The notes under the pieces: generated by a model
What the model saw: only the letters and a program-made list of their open reading frames with translations
What the model was told of the DNA's origin: nothing
Database searches by the model: none
In this document: piece after piece, positions 31,001-39,012 of the stretch
How the letters are laid out: each line of letters opens with the position of its first letter
How positions within the stretch are numbered: position 1 is the stretch's first letter
DNA from: Maribacter dokdonensis DSW-8
GTDB taxonomy: Bacteria > Bacteroidota > Bacteroidia > Flavobacteriales > Flavobacteriaceae
Direction of reading: 5' to 3'
Length of the DNA: 64,000 nt
Assembly (NCBI RefSeq): GCF_001447995.1
Contig: NZ_LDPE01000001.1
Coordinates: 806,001 to 870,000, forward strand
Made by a program: the position numbers and the translations under genes

Positions 31001-32630
31001 TAGATTATACAGTAAAAGTCTTCCAAAAGAGATTACAACAAAAGAAGCCATTAATCAAAATATATCCCATATAAAAAACTGCACCATAAAATTAATTAAA
31101 AGCTGTACGTATAGTTATTCTAATGAAAAAGAAGTTACGCTTGATGATTTTGAATTTATCATTTTTAACAACATTTTTCACATCAAAGTACCCGTATATC
31201 TGGAGCTTTCCGACATAATTAAAGAATCTAAGTTTTCAGATGCCTTTGCAGAAATAATGAGTATTCAATTCAATGTAACAGAGCTAAAAAATGACTTTAG
31301 ATTTTTAATAAGGAATGACCTTAAAGATACTTTACACTTAATCACCAAAGATTTTGATTCAGAAAAATTAGAAAAAGTGAAGAATTATTTTGGCATATCT
31401 GCCATAGAAGAAAAGTTCTGGAAAAATATCTATAAATTAAAAAATATTACTTATCCAATTCAGATTATTAAACAAAAAGAATTGGTAACTCAAATTAACA
31501 GAGATTTACATATAGTAATCAATGATGAGTATTTAAAGTTCGATTTTAATAATTGCTCCAATTCTGAAACCTATAAGGTTTTGGTGTATTTGTGTACTAG
31601 TTTAAACCTTACTTTAGAAGAAATTTATCCTGAGGGAATAACAAGTTATCATTATGAAAAAATGAGAAACTTGAGAGAGTCTAAAGAATTAGAAATTAAA
31701 AATATTATTTGGAGTTTTTTAAACGAAAAACCTACAGAACAATATAAATTTTTAGAATATTTAGATGAATTTAAACTAACTCCTTTACATTCTTTTTTTA
31801 AAGATTCTGACGCATATAGAATAGTTGTGGATTACGATAAACGTTTTGCAAACTTTATAGAAACACACACACCTGCTAAATTAGATAGCACTTTTGATAA
31901 AAAAACTATTAAAATAGAAAATCAATATAATTATTTATTTGACACTTATCTATTTGATTTAGATGATATTAAAGATGAAGTTAAAAGTTTATTTTATTTT
32001 AAGGGCAATGAGTTGTCAATAAAAGCCTATTTAGAAGAAAACTATTCCAATAAAAGTATATCCTCTAGTAACAACTTAAATGATGAGGAAAATAATGAGA
32101 ATGAAGAAGAACCTTTATCTATAATTGACAGCAAATTAGGTAAAAAAGATATAACTATCCCAAAAGCAAACTCTAATCATAAAGGAAAAAGAAAAAAAAG
32201 AAAGACATTTTCAAATAAGGTTAATGAGCTAAAAAATATAAGTGGAAAAAATGCAGAACTAAAAGCATACCAATCTTATAAAAACAAATACGGTGAAGAC
32301 AAAGTTAAATGGGTGTCTAAATATTCGTCAACCCCAGATAATAATGATAACCTGCAATATGATTTAAGTTACGAAGATGAAAAAGGTGTTTGGAAATATG
32401 TAGAAGTAAAATCACTTTCTTATGATGATTCATTTGTTTTAACACGAGCCGAAAAAAAATTCGGGATTGAAAATAATTCACTTTATGAATTTGCATTAGT
32501 AAGTGACAAAGGTATTTATAGAGTTAAAAGTCCTTTTAAATTTAATTTAAGTGAAACTTTTGAGGTAAATGAAACTTTCACTGCCGAGGTTAAAGACTAT
32601 CAACTTTATTTCAAAATAAAAACAGCATAA
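28023..32630 (+). CDS. Sacsin-like GHKL ATPase with C-terminal DUF3883 nuclease-like domain
   Basis: This 1,535-aa protein has a GHKL/Hsp90-type ATPase domain at the N-terminus (residues about 30-200): the N-box EMLQNVDD at 46-53 and the glycine box IGNKGLGFRS at 101-110. This pairing is typical of sacsin and NO VEIN-type proteins. A very long middle region has no recognised domain. At the C-terminus, after a basic low-complexity linker, is a DUF3883 domain with a PD-(D/E)XK-like pattern: D1447, then E1461-V-K1463 in the strand KYVEVKS. It lies 7 bp after hsdS and 1 bp before hsdR, so it is an integral operon member. It is probably an additional nuclease or effector. Confidence 0.85.
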   Translation: MSYLENIQGLINERLHYYSNNPKSIARDYTIENSIKEEYDGRQLLEMLQNVDDTKSKKVRIEWDKNEKKLAISNYGEAFSFEGIESLMRSHSSPKTKEDYIGNKGLGFRSLLTWAERINIYANDCKISFSDSIATSIFDSKLKLTEDQKQVIKTQAKVLNGTIPFPVLAVPKLLSHKREDDWQTVIEILYTNEADVEEKIKTVIDQISEELLLFLNNIEEIELIVNGVFSSFKSTKVTHEHWTEIKINNKTWRVFTKDGLIPQKVTNGEENIFKKYKVKVAFQNDLSDSYYKLFNFFPTKISVSLPCIIHGTFDLNASRDYLNPSDNNKQIFKEIAVFLGKCALMLSKENISWKPFQLLKPLNEASDSSLVKQLYTDLEEIRKKEKIIPTINEAYIVYKDYKFYNNDFNLFFKKNFPNVLPNLILPSDKSEFNYFLPKHYENDYLVQKIDSLSNANITLAQRAELIYQLITCGRRTYKQERFSILINNEYTTDVIHKDTVAFTPMVQSNDKFVIPKSVKIDFINTALYQLLFRKLEDRFDSKNQASREFQNAVKEVVNVQPYDSNSIIIRIVNGINRALDNEHNILEKHQLIKEMVGALFQNFKHLNNQLDTLKLEVSLISKSGQVVPANTLFLGESYPDGELVEWLYKDLYTNGNYLKTIPYWNLQEENKDEIERFFLWLGVNKYAKIGAKKLDKNWNETEYFNFIFKHQSPVEPANFKIDRLGKDTIVPHIENIKDILLMDETRQLVLTLKDDLIKTQIAQQEIKYIWKYVQSSYTLITSISYIKYQFLKSSKFGVYVLEDGNEQLQTLINEEVSIDLKVLKELNFHSSEITNILIKLGAKQNIDFLKPLVLYNALVKTSSLFSTIKNRGVQGIYKRIVDALEYQNSIEAIKPKDIPNNLKLFAKKNGISVLLPANQVFYSNNSVLPEKIEKTIPVFDFPKRGGQEKVNRFLGVQIIDASKIELHDVEEVSKLNNTFQNLFEQLKAPILLYRLYSKSLPKEITTKEAINQNISHIKNCTIKLIKSCTYSYSNEKEVTLDDFEFIIFNNIFHIKVPVYLELSDIIKESKFSDAFAEIMSIQFNVTELKNDFRFLIRNDLKDTLHLITKDFDSEKLEKVKNYFGISAIEEKFWKNIYKLKNITYPIQIIKQKELVTQINRDLHIVINDEYLKFDFNNCSNSETYKVLVYLCTSLNLTLEEIYPEGITSYHYEKMRNLRESKELEIKNIIWSFLNEKPTEQYKFLEYLDEFKLTPLHSFFKDSDAYRIVVDYDKRFANFIETHTPAKLDSTFDKKTIKIENQYNYLFDTYLFDLDDIKDEVKSLFYFKGNELSIKAYLEENYSNKSISSSNNLNDEENNENEEEPLSIIDSKLGKKDITIPKANSNHKGKRKKRKTFSNKVNELKNISGKNAELKAYQSYKNKYGEDKVKWVSKYSSTPDNNDNLQYDLSYEDEKGVWKYVEVKSLSYDDSFVLTRAEKKFGIENNSLYEFALVSDKGIYRVKSPFKFNLSETFEVNETFTAEVKDYQLYFKIKTA

Positions 32631-32631
32631 C

Positions 32632-35600
32632 ATGGCAGAATATTCCAATGTAGAAAAACCATTTTTAGAAAAACTAAAAGAACTTAATTGGCACATTATA
32701 GACCAAGGAAATTATGGAATTCCACAAGAACCTTCCAAAAGTTTGCGCACAAGTTTCAAAGAGGTAACTCTTAAACAAGAATTTAAAAAAGCAGTTAAAA
32801 AAATAAATGTAGTGGATGGCGTTGCATGGTTAACAGATAAGCAATTAGAAGACCTATACAACGAAACCATTGCTACCGAAAAAGCCAATCTATCTTTATT
32901 AGAAGCCAACAAACAAGTTTTTGAAAAACTTATTGGTGTTACCAAAACAACGGTTGCAAAAAATGAAGTTAACGGAGAAGAAAACCCATTAGTAAAACTC
33001 ATAGATTTTAAAAATTGGGACAACAATAGGTTTGTTGCTATTAACCAATTTAGAATAGTTACTCCAGGTGGTCCTAGAGAAGGGATTATTCCAGATATTG
33101 TTTTATTTGTTAATGGTCTGCCATTTTGTGTGATAGAATGTAAAGATGTAGATGTTGCCGACCCTATTTCAAGTGCTGTTGAGCAAATAATGCGCTATGC
33201 CAATACACGTGGCGATGATTTTGGATTTACTGATGGTGAAGAACGTTTGTTCCACTATAATCTGTTTAGCATAGCAACACATGGCGAAGAAGCACGTGTG
33301 GGTTCAATTACTGGAGATTTTGAATATTACTTAAATTGGAAAGACATATTTCCTGAAGTTTACAAAGATTTAGATATTTCCAACTATGTAGAAGAAGAAA
33401 GTTCTAGATATCAAAATAACGGTTTACAAAACGACCCTAGAGTACGGCAAGAAGTTTTAATAAAAGGAATTTTAAACAAAGAAATTCTACTAGATATTCT
33501 TCAGCATTTTACCCTCTTTATGGAGATAAAGGAAGGTGTAGAAGTTAAAATAGTTAGTAGGTATCAACAGTATAGAGCTGTAGGTAGAATATTAGGTAGA
33601 CTCCGAAAAGAGACTACCGGAAGAACACGGTCTGGTGTTGTTTGGCATACTCAAGGCTCGGGAAAATCTTTAACAATGGTGTTTTTTGTCCGTAAGTTAC
33701 GCTCACAAGATGACCTAAAAGATTACAAGGTTATAATGATGGTTGATCGTAAAGATTTAGAGAAGCAACTTTCAGCAACGGCACGCCTTACAAATGAGTT
33801 TAAAGAAGCAAATATTGTAAGTTCACGTAAAGATTTGGCACCCAAATTAAGTGGAAATGCTTCAAACTTGAACATGGTAATGGTTCACAAATTTGTACAA
33901 GAGGAATTAAAACATTCTAAAGCATTAATGAAAGCCTTTGTTGAAGAAGGTAAGGTGCCAGAATTTAAACCTTTTGATGTGGTAAATACATCTGACAGAA
34001 TTGTAATACTCATTGATGAAGCTCACCGAACACAAGGCGGAGACATGGGTGACAATCTTTTTACCGCTTTTCCACAAGCAGCAAAAATTGCATTTACCGG
34101 CACTCCACTATTAACTGATAGACATAAGCAAAAAACACACGAACGTTTTGGTGGTACTGGTGAATTCATAGACACTTATAAAATTAGAGAGGCTGTTGAT
34201 GACAGAGCTACCCTAGATATCATTTATATAGGTAAAACTACTAAAGACAATATTAAATCTAAGGAAGCTTTTGACTCTGAATTTGAAGATGTATTTAAAA
34301 AACAATCAAAAGAAGAAAAAGAAGAAATTCAAAAAAGATACGGCACCATGCAAGCCTATTTAGAAAACATGGATAGACTACGTAAAATTGCTAAAGATTT
34401 AGTTAAGCACTATATAAATGATATTTTGCCTAATGGTTTTAAGGCAATGGTTGTTGGCAGTTCTATTATGGCTGCAGCGCGCTATCAATTTTTAATTGAC
34501 GAAGCATTAAAAGAACGTATTAAACTAGAAAAAGCAAAATTAGAACCAGATATCGATTTAATCAAAAAAATAGAATTTTTAAAAATTGGTACTATAGTTA
34601 CCAAACAAGACAACAATGAACAAGCATTTATAAGTGCAGCTAGAAAAAATGCAAAGGAAATTAAAGCCGTTGATAACTTTAAAAAAGACTTTGATTATAG
34701 TACAGATGAAAATGGAAATTATCTAAAACCAGAAACTGGAGTTGCTTTTTTATGTGTATGCGATAAATTACTTACCGGATTTGATGCTCCGGTTGCACAA
34801 GTTATGTATCTGGATAAAAGTATTCGCGAACATGATTTACTTCAAGCTATAGCTAGAGTAAATAGAACCAAAAAAGATAAAAAACACGGTATTATAGTTG
34901 ATTATTTTGGAGTATCCAACCATTTAAAGGACGCGCTTAATATATGGGGAGCAGAAGATGAGGAAGATATCAAAGAACTACTAGAGTATTTTAGAGATAT
35001 CAACAAAGAAATACCTGTATTGGAGGCTCGATATAATAGAATGTTACAGCTATTTACAGATAAAGGAATTGAAAATTTCAGAATGTTCGCAGAACAACGA
35101 ATGACAAATAAAGATGAAGAATTTCAACTAGCCGAAAACTGTATTGCATTGGCAGAATCTATTCCCTTTAGAGCTCAATTTGACACGTACATAAAATCAT
35201 TTTTCGATAGTTTAGATTTATTATTTAATTCAGAAGCTGCAAGAAAATATTACATTCCTGCAAAACGATTTGGCTACCTACTTGTGCGAATTAAAAATCG
35301 ATATAAAGACCCGAGTATGGATTTAAAGTGGGCAAAACCTAAAGTTCGCAAAATGATAGATGCTCATTTAGAAACCCTAGGAATAGATAGCCGTGTTGCC
35401 CCAGTGAGTTTACTATCCAAAGATTTTGCTAAAGAAGTAAATAAGTTGGATAAAAACACTAAGTCGAAAGCATCAGAAATGGAACATGCAATTCGTAGAC
35501 ATATTAAAGTAAATATTAATAAAGACCCTGCGATGTATAAACGCTTCTTAAAGCGAATAGAAGAGATAATTGAGCGATATCAAGGCAATTGGGATGCAAT

Positions 35601-35976
35601 AGTTGAGGAATTTGAAAAGGTTCGAGAAGATTTAGAAAAAGGCAGGAAAGGTGAGTTTGAAGAAGAGGGTTTGAATGAGCAAGAATTACCATTTTTTGAC
35701 TTTATAGTTTTTAGTGCTTTCCAAGATGAATCTCTATCCACAAGTGATAAAGAAGCCCTAAAACTTTTGACAATTGAATTAGTAAATGTTCTAAAAAATG
35801 AAATAGACAAACCTAATTTCTGGAAAGGAAGAGCTGCTGAAATAAGAAAACTTCAAGGTGAACTCGACGATATGCTTGACTTTAGTGGCATTGAAAAAGT
35901 TTCTAAATTACATTCTAAATTAAGCGTAGAAATCATGAATTTAGCTAAAAGAAGACATAAAGAGTTGATTAAATAA
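32632..35976 (+). CDS. hsdR: Type I restriction enzyme R subunit
   Basis: This 1,114-aa protein shows the HsdR architecture. An N-terminal PD-(D/E)XK nuclease has D155 in GIIPDIVLF and E169-C-K171 in CVIECKD. An SF2 translocase follows with Walker A at 340-346 (TQGSGKS), the DEAH box at 462-465 (LIDEAHRTQGGD), and the motif VI region (QAIARVNRTKKDKKHG). A helical C-terminal part follows. It translocates DNA and cuts unmodified DNA far from the recognition site. All nuclease and ATPase residues are intact. It starts 1 bp after the ATPase-DUF3883 gene and is followed 1 bp later by the metallopeptidase gene. Confidence 0.96.
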   Translation: MAEYSNVEKPFLEKLKELNWHIIDQGNYGIPQEPSKSLRTSFKEVTLKQEFKKAVKKINVVDGVAWLTDKQLEDLYNETIATEKANLSLLEANKQVFEKLIGVTKTTVAKNEVNGEENPLVKLIDFKNWDNNRFVAINQFRIVTPGGPREGIIPDIVLFVNGLPFCVIECKDVDVADPISSAVEQIMRYANTRGDDFGFTDGEERLFHYNLFSIATHGEEARVGSITGDFEYYLNWKDIFPEVYKDLDISNYVEEESSRYQNNGLQNDPRVRQEVLIKGILNKEILLDILQHFTLFMEIKEGVEVKIVSRYQQYRAVGRILGRLRKETTGRTRSGVVWHTQGSGKSLTMVFFVRKLRSQDDLKDYKVIMMVDRKDLEKQLSATARLTNEFKEANIVSSRKDLAPKLSGNASNLNMVMVHKFVQEELKHSKALMKAFVEEGKVPEFKPFDVVNTSDRIVILIDEAHRTQGGDMGDNLFTAFPQAAKIAFTGTPLLTDRHKQKTHERFGGTGEFIDTYKIREAVDDRATLDIIYIGKTTKDNIKSKEAFDSEFEDVFKKQSKEEKEEIQKRYGTMQAYLENMDRLRKIAKDLVKHYINDILPNGFKAMVVGSSIMAAARYQFLIDEALKERIKLEKAKLEPDIDLIKKIEFLKIGTIVTKQDNNEQAFISAARKNAKEIKAVDNFKKDFDYSTDENGNYLKPETGVAFLCVCDKLLTGFDAPVAQVMYLDKSIREHDLLQAIARVNRTKKDKKHGIIVDYFGVSNHLKDALNIWGAEDEEDIKELLEYFRDINKEIPVLEARYNRMLQLFTDKGIENFRMFAEQRMTNKDEEFQLAENCIALAESIPFRAQFDTYIKSFFDSLDLLFNSEAARKYYIPAKRFGYLLVRIKNRYKDPSMDLKWAKPKVRKMIDAHLETLGIDSRVAPVSLLSKDFAKEVNKLDKNTKSKASEMEHAIRRHIKVNINKDPAMYKRFLKRIEEIIERYQGNWDAIVEEFEKVREDLEKGRKGEFEEEGLNEQELPFFDFIVFSAFQDESLSTSDKEALKLLTIELVNVLKNEIDKPNFWKGRAAEIRKLQGELDDMLDFSGIEKVSKLHSKLSVEIMNLAKRRHKELIK

Positions 35977-35977
35977 A

Positions 35978-36658
35978 ATGATAGTATCTGAAATAGACAT
36001 AACGCTTCAAAAAAGTGAACGAAAAACGGTTAGTATCTTTATTGAAAGAGATGGTAGTGTTTCCGCTCGTGTTCCCAATACCCTAAGCGAAGAAGAAATA
36101 AGAGATATCCTAAAAGCCAAAGAATACCAGATTTTTAAAAACCTAGCTGAGTGGGAGCAACTCAATGAAAATGCTGTAGAACGAGAATACGTTAACGGAC
36201 AATCGTTTCTATATTTAGGTCGAAATTATCGTTTGAAATTAGTAGACGAGAAATTAGATGGTATCAAATTCTATAGAAATACCTTCTTCCTAAACAAAAA
36301 CGAAAAGCCCAAAGCAAAACAACTATTTGTAAAGTTTTATAAAAAAAAATTGAACGATAAAATTTATCCCATAATTGAACGCTACAAGAATCAATTAGAT
36401 GTTACCCCTAATGAAATTAAAGTGATGGAGTTACAAAATAGATGGGCATCATGTACACCAAATGGCAATGTTAATTTTCATTGGAAATGCGCAATGGCTC
36501 CTATTGATGTTCTAAACTATATTGTAGTTCATGAACTAGCTCATTTAATACATAATAACCATACCAAAGCATTTTGGAACGAAGTCGACAAGGTTCTTCC
36601 AAAATATGATGAACAAGTAAATTGGTTAAGAATTAATGGTGCAGGAATGGATTTATAG
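35978..36658 (+). CDS. YgjP/SprT-type metallopeptidase
   Basis: This 226-aa protein belongs to the DUF45/YgjP family. The zinc motif H185ELAH189 with H195 lies in VVHELAHLIHNNHTKAFW, and the family-typical WASCTPNGNVNFHW stretch is just before it. Family members are small predicted metallopeptidases, often found directly after hsdR in type I operons, as here (1-bp spacing). The family link to restriction is known from genome neighbourhoods, but no substrate is established. Candidates are the restriction subunits themselves, for turnover of HsdR. Confidence 0.9.
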   Translation: MIVSEIDITLQKSERKTVSIFIERDGSVSARVPNTLSEEEIRDILKAKEYQIFKNLAEWEQLNENAVEREYVNGQSFLYLGRNYRLKLVDEKLDGIKFYRNTFFLNKNEKPKAKQLFVKFYKKKLNDKIYPIIERYKNQLDVTPNEIKVMELQNRWASCTPNGNVNFHWKCAMAPIDVLNYIVVHELAHLIHNNHTKAFWNEVDKVLPKYDEQVNWLRINGAGMDL

Positions 36659-36734
36659 CACCTAAATTTACTGACGTCTGTTACAATCTAGTCATACTTT
36701 TTTATCATCTTGGTATATATAACCTAATATCTAT

Positions 36735-37607
36735 ATGTCAGAAATAAAAGAGTTAACTAACGAGATAGAAAAAAACCTTTTAAAATTTTTAAGAGTACCA
36801 AAAAGATTAGTAAACGCAGATAACTTAATAATCGCTGCAAAAAAAGACCTTTTAAACCCTAAAAAGAAAAGCTCTGAATTTGATGGTAATTTAATTTACA
36901 CCTCTGAAGGTATATTCAATATCTATGTAACTAAAGAATTAATAACTAGATCTTTAATTTTTACTGATACCTTAATAAAACTATTTAGACAACGTGGTCA
37001 CAAAGTCGAAGTAAGAACTAATGAAAAATATAGTAATTATAATGGCACTAAAATTATCGTTGAAGGTAGAATTTTCAACGTCTGTATTAGAGAAACTAGA
37101 AAAAGGGTAAAAGTCAAGTCTACCGCCGACTGGTATTATTCAGTTTATGAACCTACAGGAATTTTATCCCTTAGAATTGAAGAATTAGATAAATACCAAT
37201 GGAGCGATGGAAAAGTTATCAAACTTGAAGATAAGTTAGCATCCATTTTAGCTTATTTTGAGATAAGGGCAAAAAAAGAAATTCAAGAAAAAATTATAAT
37301 AGAAGCTTGGCATAAGGAATATGAATTAAAGAAAAAAAATGAAAATGATTTAAAAAAGAAACGAAGTAAGGAACTTAATCAATTCAAATCACTTATTATG
37401 GCTTCAAAACGATGGGAAGATTCTATTAGAATGAGAAATTACATCAAAGCCTCTTTAAAAGCATCAGCAAATGACCAGGAAAAAAATGAAAAAATAGCAT
37501 CTTGGGCAAAATGGGCAATGAACAAAGTTGACTGGTACGACCCATTAATAGAAAAAGAAGATGAGCTTTTCAAACCAATAAATCGAAATGATTTAAACAA
37601 TTTATAA
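36735..37607 (+). CDS. Hypothetical coiled-coil protein at element right end
   Basis: This 290-aa protein starts 76 bp after the metallopeptidase and ends 8 bp before the right-end 12-bp repeats. The N-terminal part holds a beta-rich domain with GTKIIVEGRIFNVCIRETRK, then YYSVYEPTGILSLRIEE. A long helical charged region follows, and the C-terminus has the pattern WAKWAMNKVDWYDPL. I recall similar tryptophan-rich WA..A..LDPL ends in conserved hypothetical proteins from many phyla, often on mobile elements, but I cannot name the family. No catalytic motif is evident. Confidence 0.7.
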   Translation: MSEIKELTNEIEKNLLKFLRVPKRLVNADNLIIAAKKDLLNPKKKSSEFDGNLIYTSEGIFNIYVTKELITRSLIFTDTLIKLFRQRGHKVEVRTNEKYSNYNGTKIIVEGRIFNVCIRETRKRVKVKSTADWYYSVYEPTGILSLRIEELDKYQWSDGKVIKLEDKLASILAYFEIRAKKEIQEKIIIEAWHKEYELKKKNENDLKKKRSKELNQFKSLIMASKRWEDSIRMRNYIKASLKASANDQEKNEKIASWAKWAMNKVDWYDPLIEKEDELFKPINRNDLNNL

Positions 37608-37615
37608 ATATCGCA

Positions 37616-37639
37616 CTGTCACCTAAATTGACACCTAAA
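37616..37639 (+). repeat. Tandem 12-bp repeats inside the right end (arm-type sites)
   Basis: ctgtcacctaaa (37616-37627) is identical to the first left-end copy at 9948 and in the same orientation. The adjacent ttgacacctaaa (37628-37639) is a diverged second copy whose end merges with the run of As that begins attR. The matched pairs at both ends support integrase or excisionase binding. Confidence 0.7.
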
Positions 37640-37673
37640 AAAACAAAGCCCCGTAAACATTAGCTTACGGGGC
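37637..37673 (-). terminator. Terminator of tRNA-Ser
   Basis: On the minus strand a 9-bp stem (gccccgtaa/ttacggggc) with an 8-base loop is followed by tttgttttttt, a strong intrinsic terminator just after the tRNA 3' end. The element has taken this hairpin into its att repeat, so integration leaves a terminator in both att sites. Confidence 0.85.
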
Positions 37674-37692
37674 TTTTCTGCGGAGAAAGAGG
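37637..37692. repeat. attR, 56-bp direct repeat at the tRNA-Ser 3' end
   Basis: This copy is identical to 9773-9828 and merges into the intact tRNA-Ser gene on the right. It covers the tRNA terminator and the last 12 tRNA bases, and the match to attL stops at position 37693. The distance between equivalent bases of the two copies is 27,864 bp. Confidence 0.92.
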
Positions 37693-37765
37693 GATTCGAA
37701 CCCCCGGAGGTGTGACCCTCAACAGTTTTCAAGACTGCCGCATTCGACCACTCTGCCATTTCTCC
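37681..37765 (-). tRNA. tRNA-Ser(UGA)
   Basis: On the minus strand the 85-base molecule starts GGAGAAA at 37765 and ends TTTCTCCG, with a perfect 7-bp acceptor stem. It has a D-arm (GCAGAGTGGTCGAATGCGGC), anticodon loop CTTGAAA with anticodon TGA (37729-37731), an extended class II variable arm, and the T-loop GGTTCGAATCC. It reads serine codons UCN, chiefly UCA. The 3' CCA is not encoded. Its 3' end is the integration target of the element, and its sequence is restored after integration, so the gene should be functional. Confidence 0.95.
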
Positions 37766-37922
37766 TGAGTGCCTCATCAGGTATTCCCTGAATGCGGGTG
37801 CAAATATATAAAGGTTTTCTTTTCTAATAAAGCCTTTTCTAATTTATTTTTCATCTAAATACTATTAGCTCTTTTTAAAAAAATGAAAAGGTTGAATTTC
37901 AGTTATTTATTACCTTCCCACA

Positions 37923-38930
37923 ATGCATGAACCACTAGTAAGTATTTTAATTCCCTTTAAAAATGTAGCCGAATATTTTGAAGAATGTCTAGATTCTATT
38001 CAAAAACAGACGTATACCAATTGGGAAGTAATTGCCGTTAATGACAACTCTAATGACTTAAGTGTAACAATAGCCAAATCATTTGCAGCTAAAGACGCTA
38101 GGTTTAAAATACTGGACAATGATGAAGCCGGAATTATAACGGCCCTAAGAAAAGCTTATCTACACAGTAAGGGTGATTATATTTCTAGGATGGATGCCGA
38201 TGACTACATGGATAAAGACCGTATTAAGATTATGGCGGAATCACTGGCTACTCATGGAAAAGAAACTCTTGCCATAGGAAAAGTGAAATATTTTTCAAAA
38301 AAAGGAGTAAAAAACGGTTATGACCGTTATGAAAAGTGGTTGAACAAGCTAACCGCAACGGGCGATAATTTTAAGGAAATATACAAGGAATGTGTAATTC
38401 CCTCCCCTTGTTGGATGGTACATAGGTCTGACTTTGACGCATGCGGTGCATTTAAGCCTAATAGATACCCGGAAGATTATGACTTGGCATTTCGTTTTTA
38501 TGAAAAGGGCTTAAAATGTTTACCCTGCACCACTACCCTACACTATTGGCGAGATTATGACATTAGAACATCACGCACAAGCGAACATTATGCGCAAAAC
38601 TACTTTTTAGATATAAAACTACATTACTTCTTAAAGCTGGAATTAAAAACAAACAACAATTTAGTAGTTTGGGGAGCGGGAAAAAAAGGAAAAACAATAG
38701 CCAATTTACTGGTTAAAAAAAATATACCTTTTCATTGGGTTTGTGATAACGAAAAGAAAATAGGTAAGGACATTTATGGTGTACGCCTTGTTCATTTCTC
38801 TGCTTTACGCAAAATATCTCACAGTAAAACCATAATTACCGTAGCCAATGAGGAAGACCAACTGAACATTACCTCTTTTTATAATGAATTGAACAAAAAA
38901 ACAGCAGTAGATTATTTCTTTTTCTGTTAA
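37923..38930 (+). CDS. Family 2 glycosyltransferase with C-terminal nucleotide-binding-like domain
   Basis: This 335-aa protein has a GT-A fold at the N-terminus (SILIPFKNVAEYFEECLDSI), with the sugar-nucleotide and metal motif YISRMDADDY (DxD) near residue 90. From about 240 an added Rossmann-like segment begins (NLVVWGAGKKGKTIANLLVK), as found in some Bacteroidota GT2 proteins. It should transfer a sugar from a nucleotide donor to a surface glycan or protein; the acceptor is not predictable. It is the first chromosomal gene right of the tRNA and stands alone. Confidence 0.88.
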   Translation: MHEPLVSILIPFKNVAEYFEECLDSIQKQTYTNWEVIAVNDNSNDLSVTIAKSFAAKDARFKILDNDEAGIITALRKAYLHSKGDYISRMDADDYMDKDRIKIMAESLATHGKETLAIGKVKYFSKKGVKNGYDRYEKWLNKLTATGDNFKEIYKECVIPSPCWMVHRSDFDACGAFKPNRYPEDYDLAFRFYEKGLKCLPCTTTLHYWRDYDIRTSRTSEHYAQNYFLDIKLHYFLKLELKTNNNLVVWGAGKKGKTIANLLVKKNIPFHWVCDNEKKIGKDIYGVRLVHFSALRKISHSKTIITVANEEDQLNITSFYNELNKKTAVDYFFFC

Positions 38931-38986
38931 GCGACCTTCATAAAAATAATAGTGGCAAACTAACAAACTTCTAAATTCAAAATAAT

Positions 38987-38994
38987 TATCTTTG
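38987..38994 (+). promoter_or_regulatory. Bacteroidota-type -7 box before the BatA gene
   Basis: TATCTTTG fits the TAnnTTTG consensus of Bacteroidota housekeeping promoters and lies 18 bp before the ATG at 39013. I see no clear -33 TTG at the usual distance, so the call rests on the -7 box alone. Confidence 0.5.
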
Positions 38995-39012
38995 CATTAA
39001 TCAAAAACAGGA

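Larger units (their letters stand above)
9773..37692. mobile_element. 27.9-kb integrative element in the 3' end of tRNA-Ser
   Basis: The element is bounded by a perfect 56-bp direct repeat (9773-9828 and 37637-37692) that overlaps the 3' end of a tRNA-Ser gene and its terminator. A tyrosine integrase begins about 150 bp inside the left end. Paired 12-bp repeats lie inside both ends. The cargo has no ribosomal, metabolic or housekeeping gene: it is integrase, excisionase-like and primase-helicase genes, then an HNH/DUF4407 set, an ECF sigma/CHAT operon, a DUF4258 gene and a type I restriction operon. I saw no relaxase, type IV secretion, capsid or terminase gene. It is therefore probably a non-conjugative integrative element or a phage-satellite-like genomic island rather than a full ICE or prophage. 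Confidence 0.9.

Noticed and set aside
23983..36658. BREX, DISARM or Druantia system
   Set aside because: The methylase, specificity and restriction subunits define an ordinary type I system, and the marker genes of those systems are missing.
9773..37692. Prophage or conjugative element
   Set aside because: No capsid, portal, terminase, tail, relaxase or type IV secretion gene was seen.
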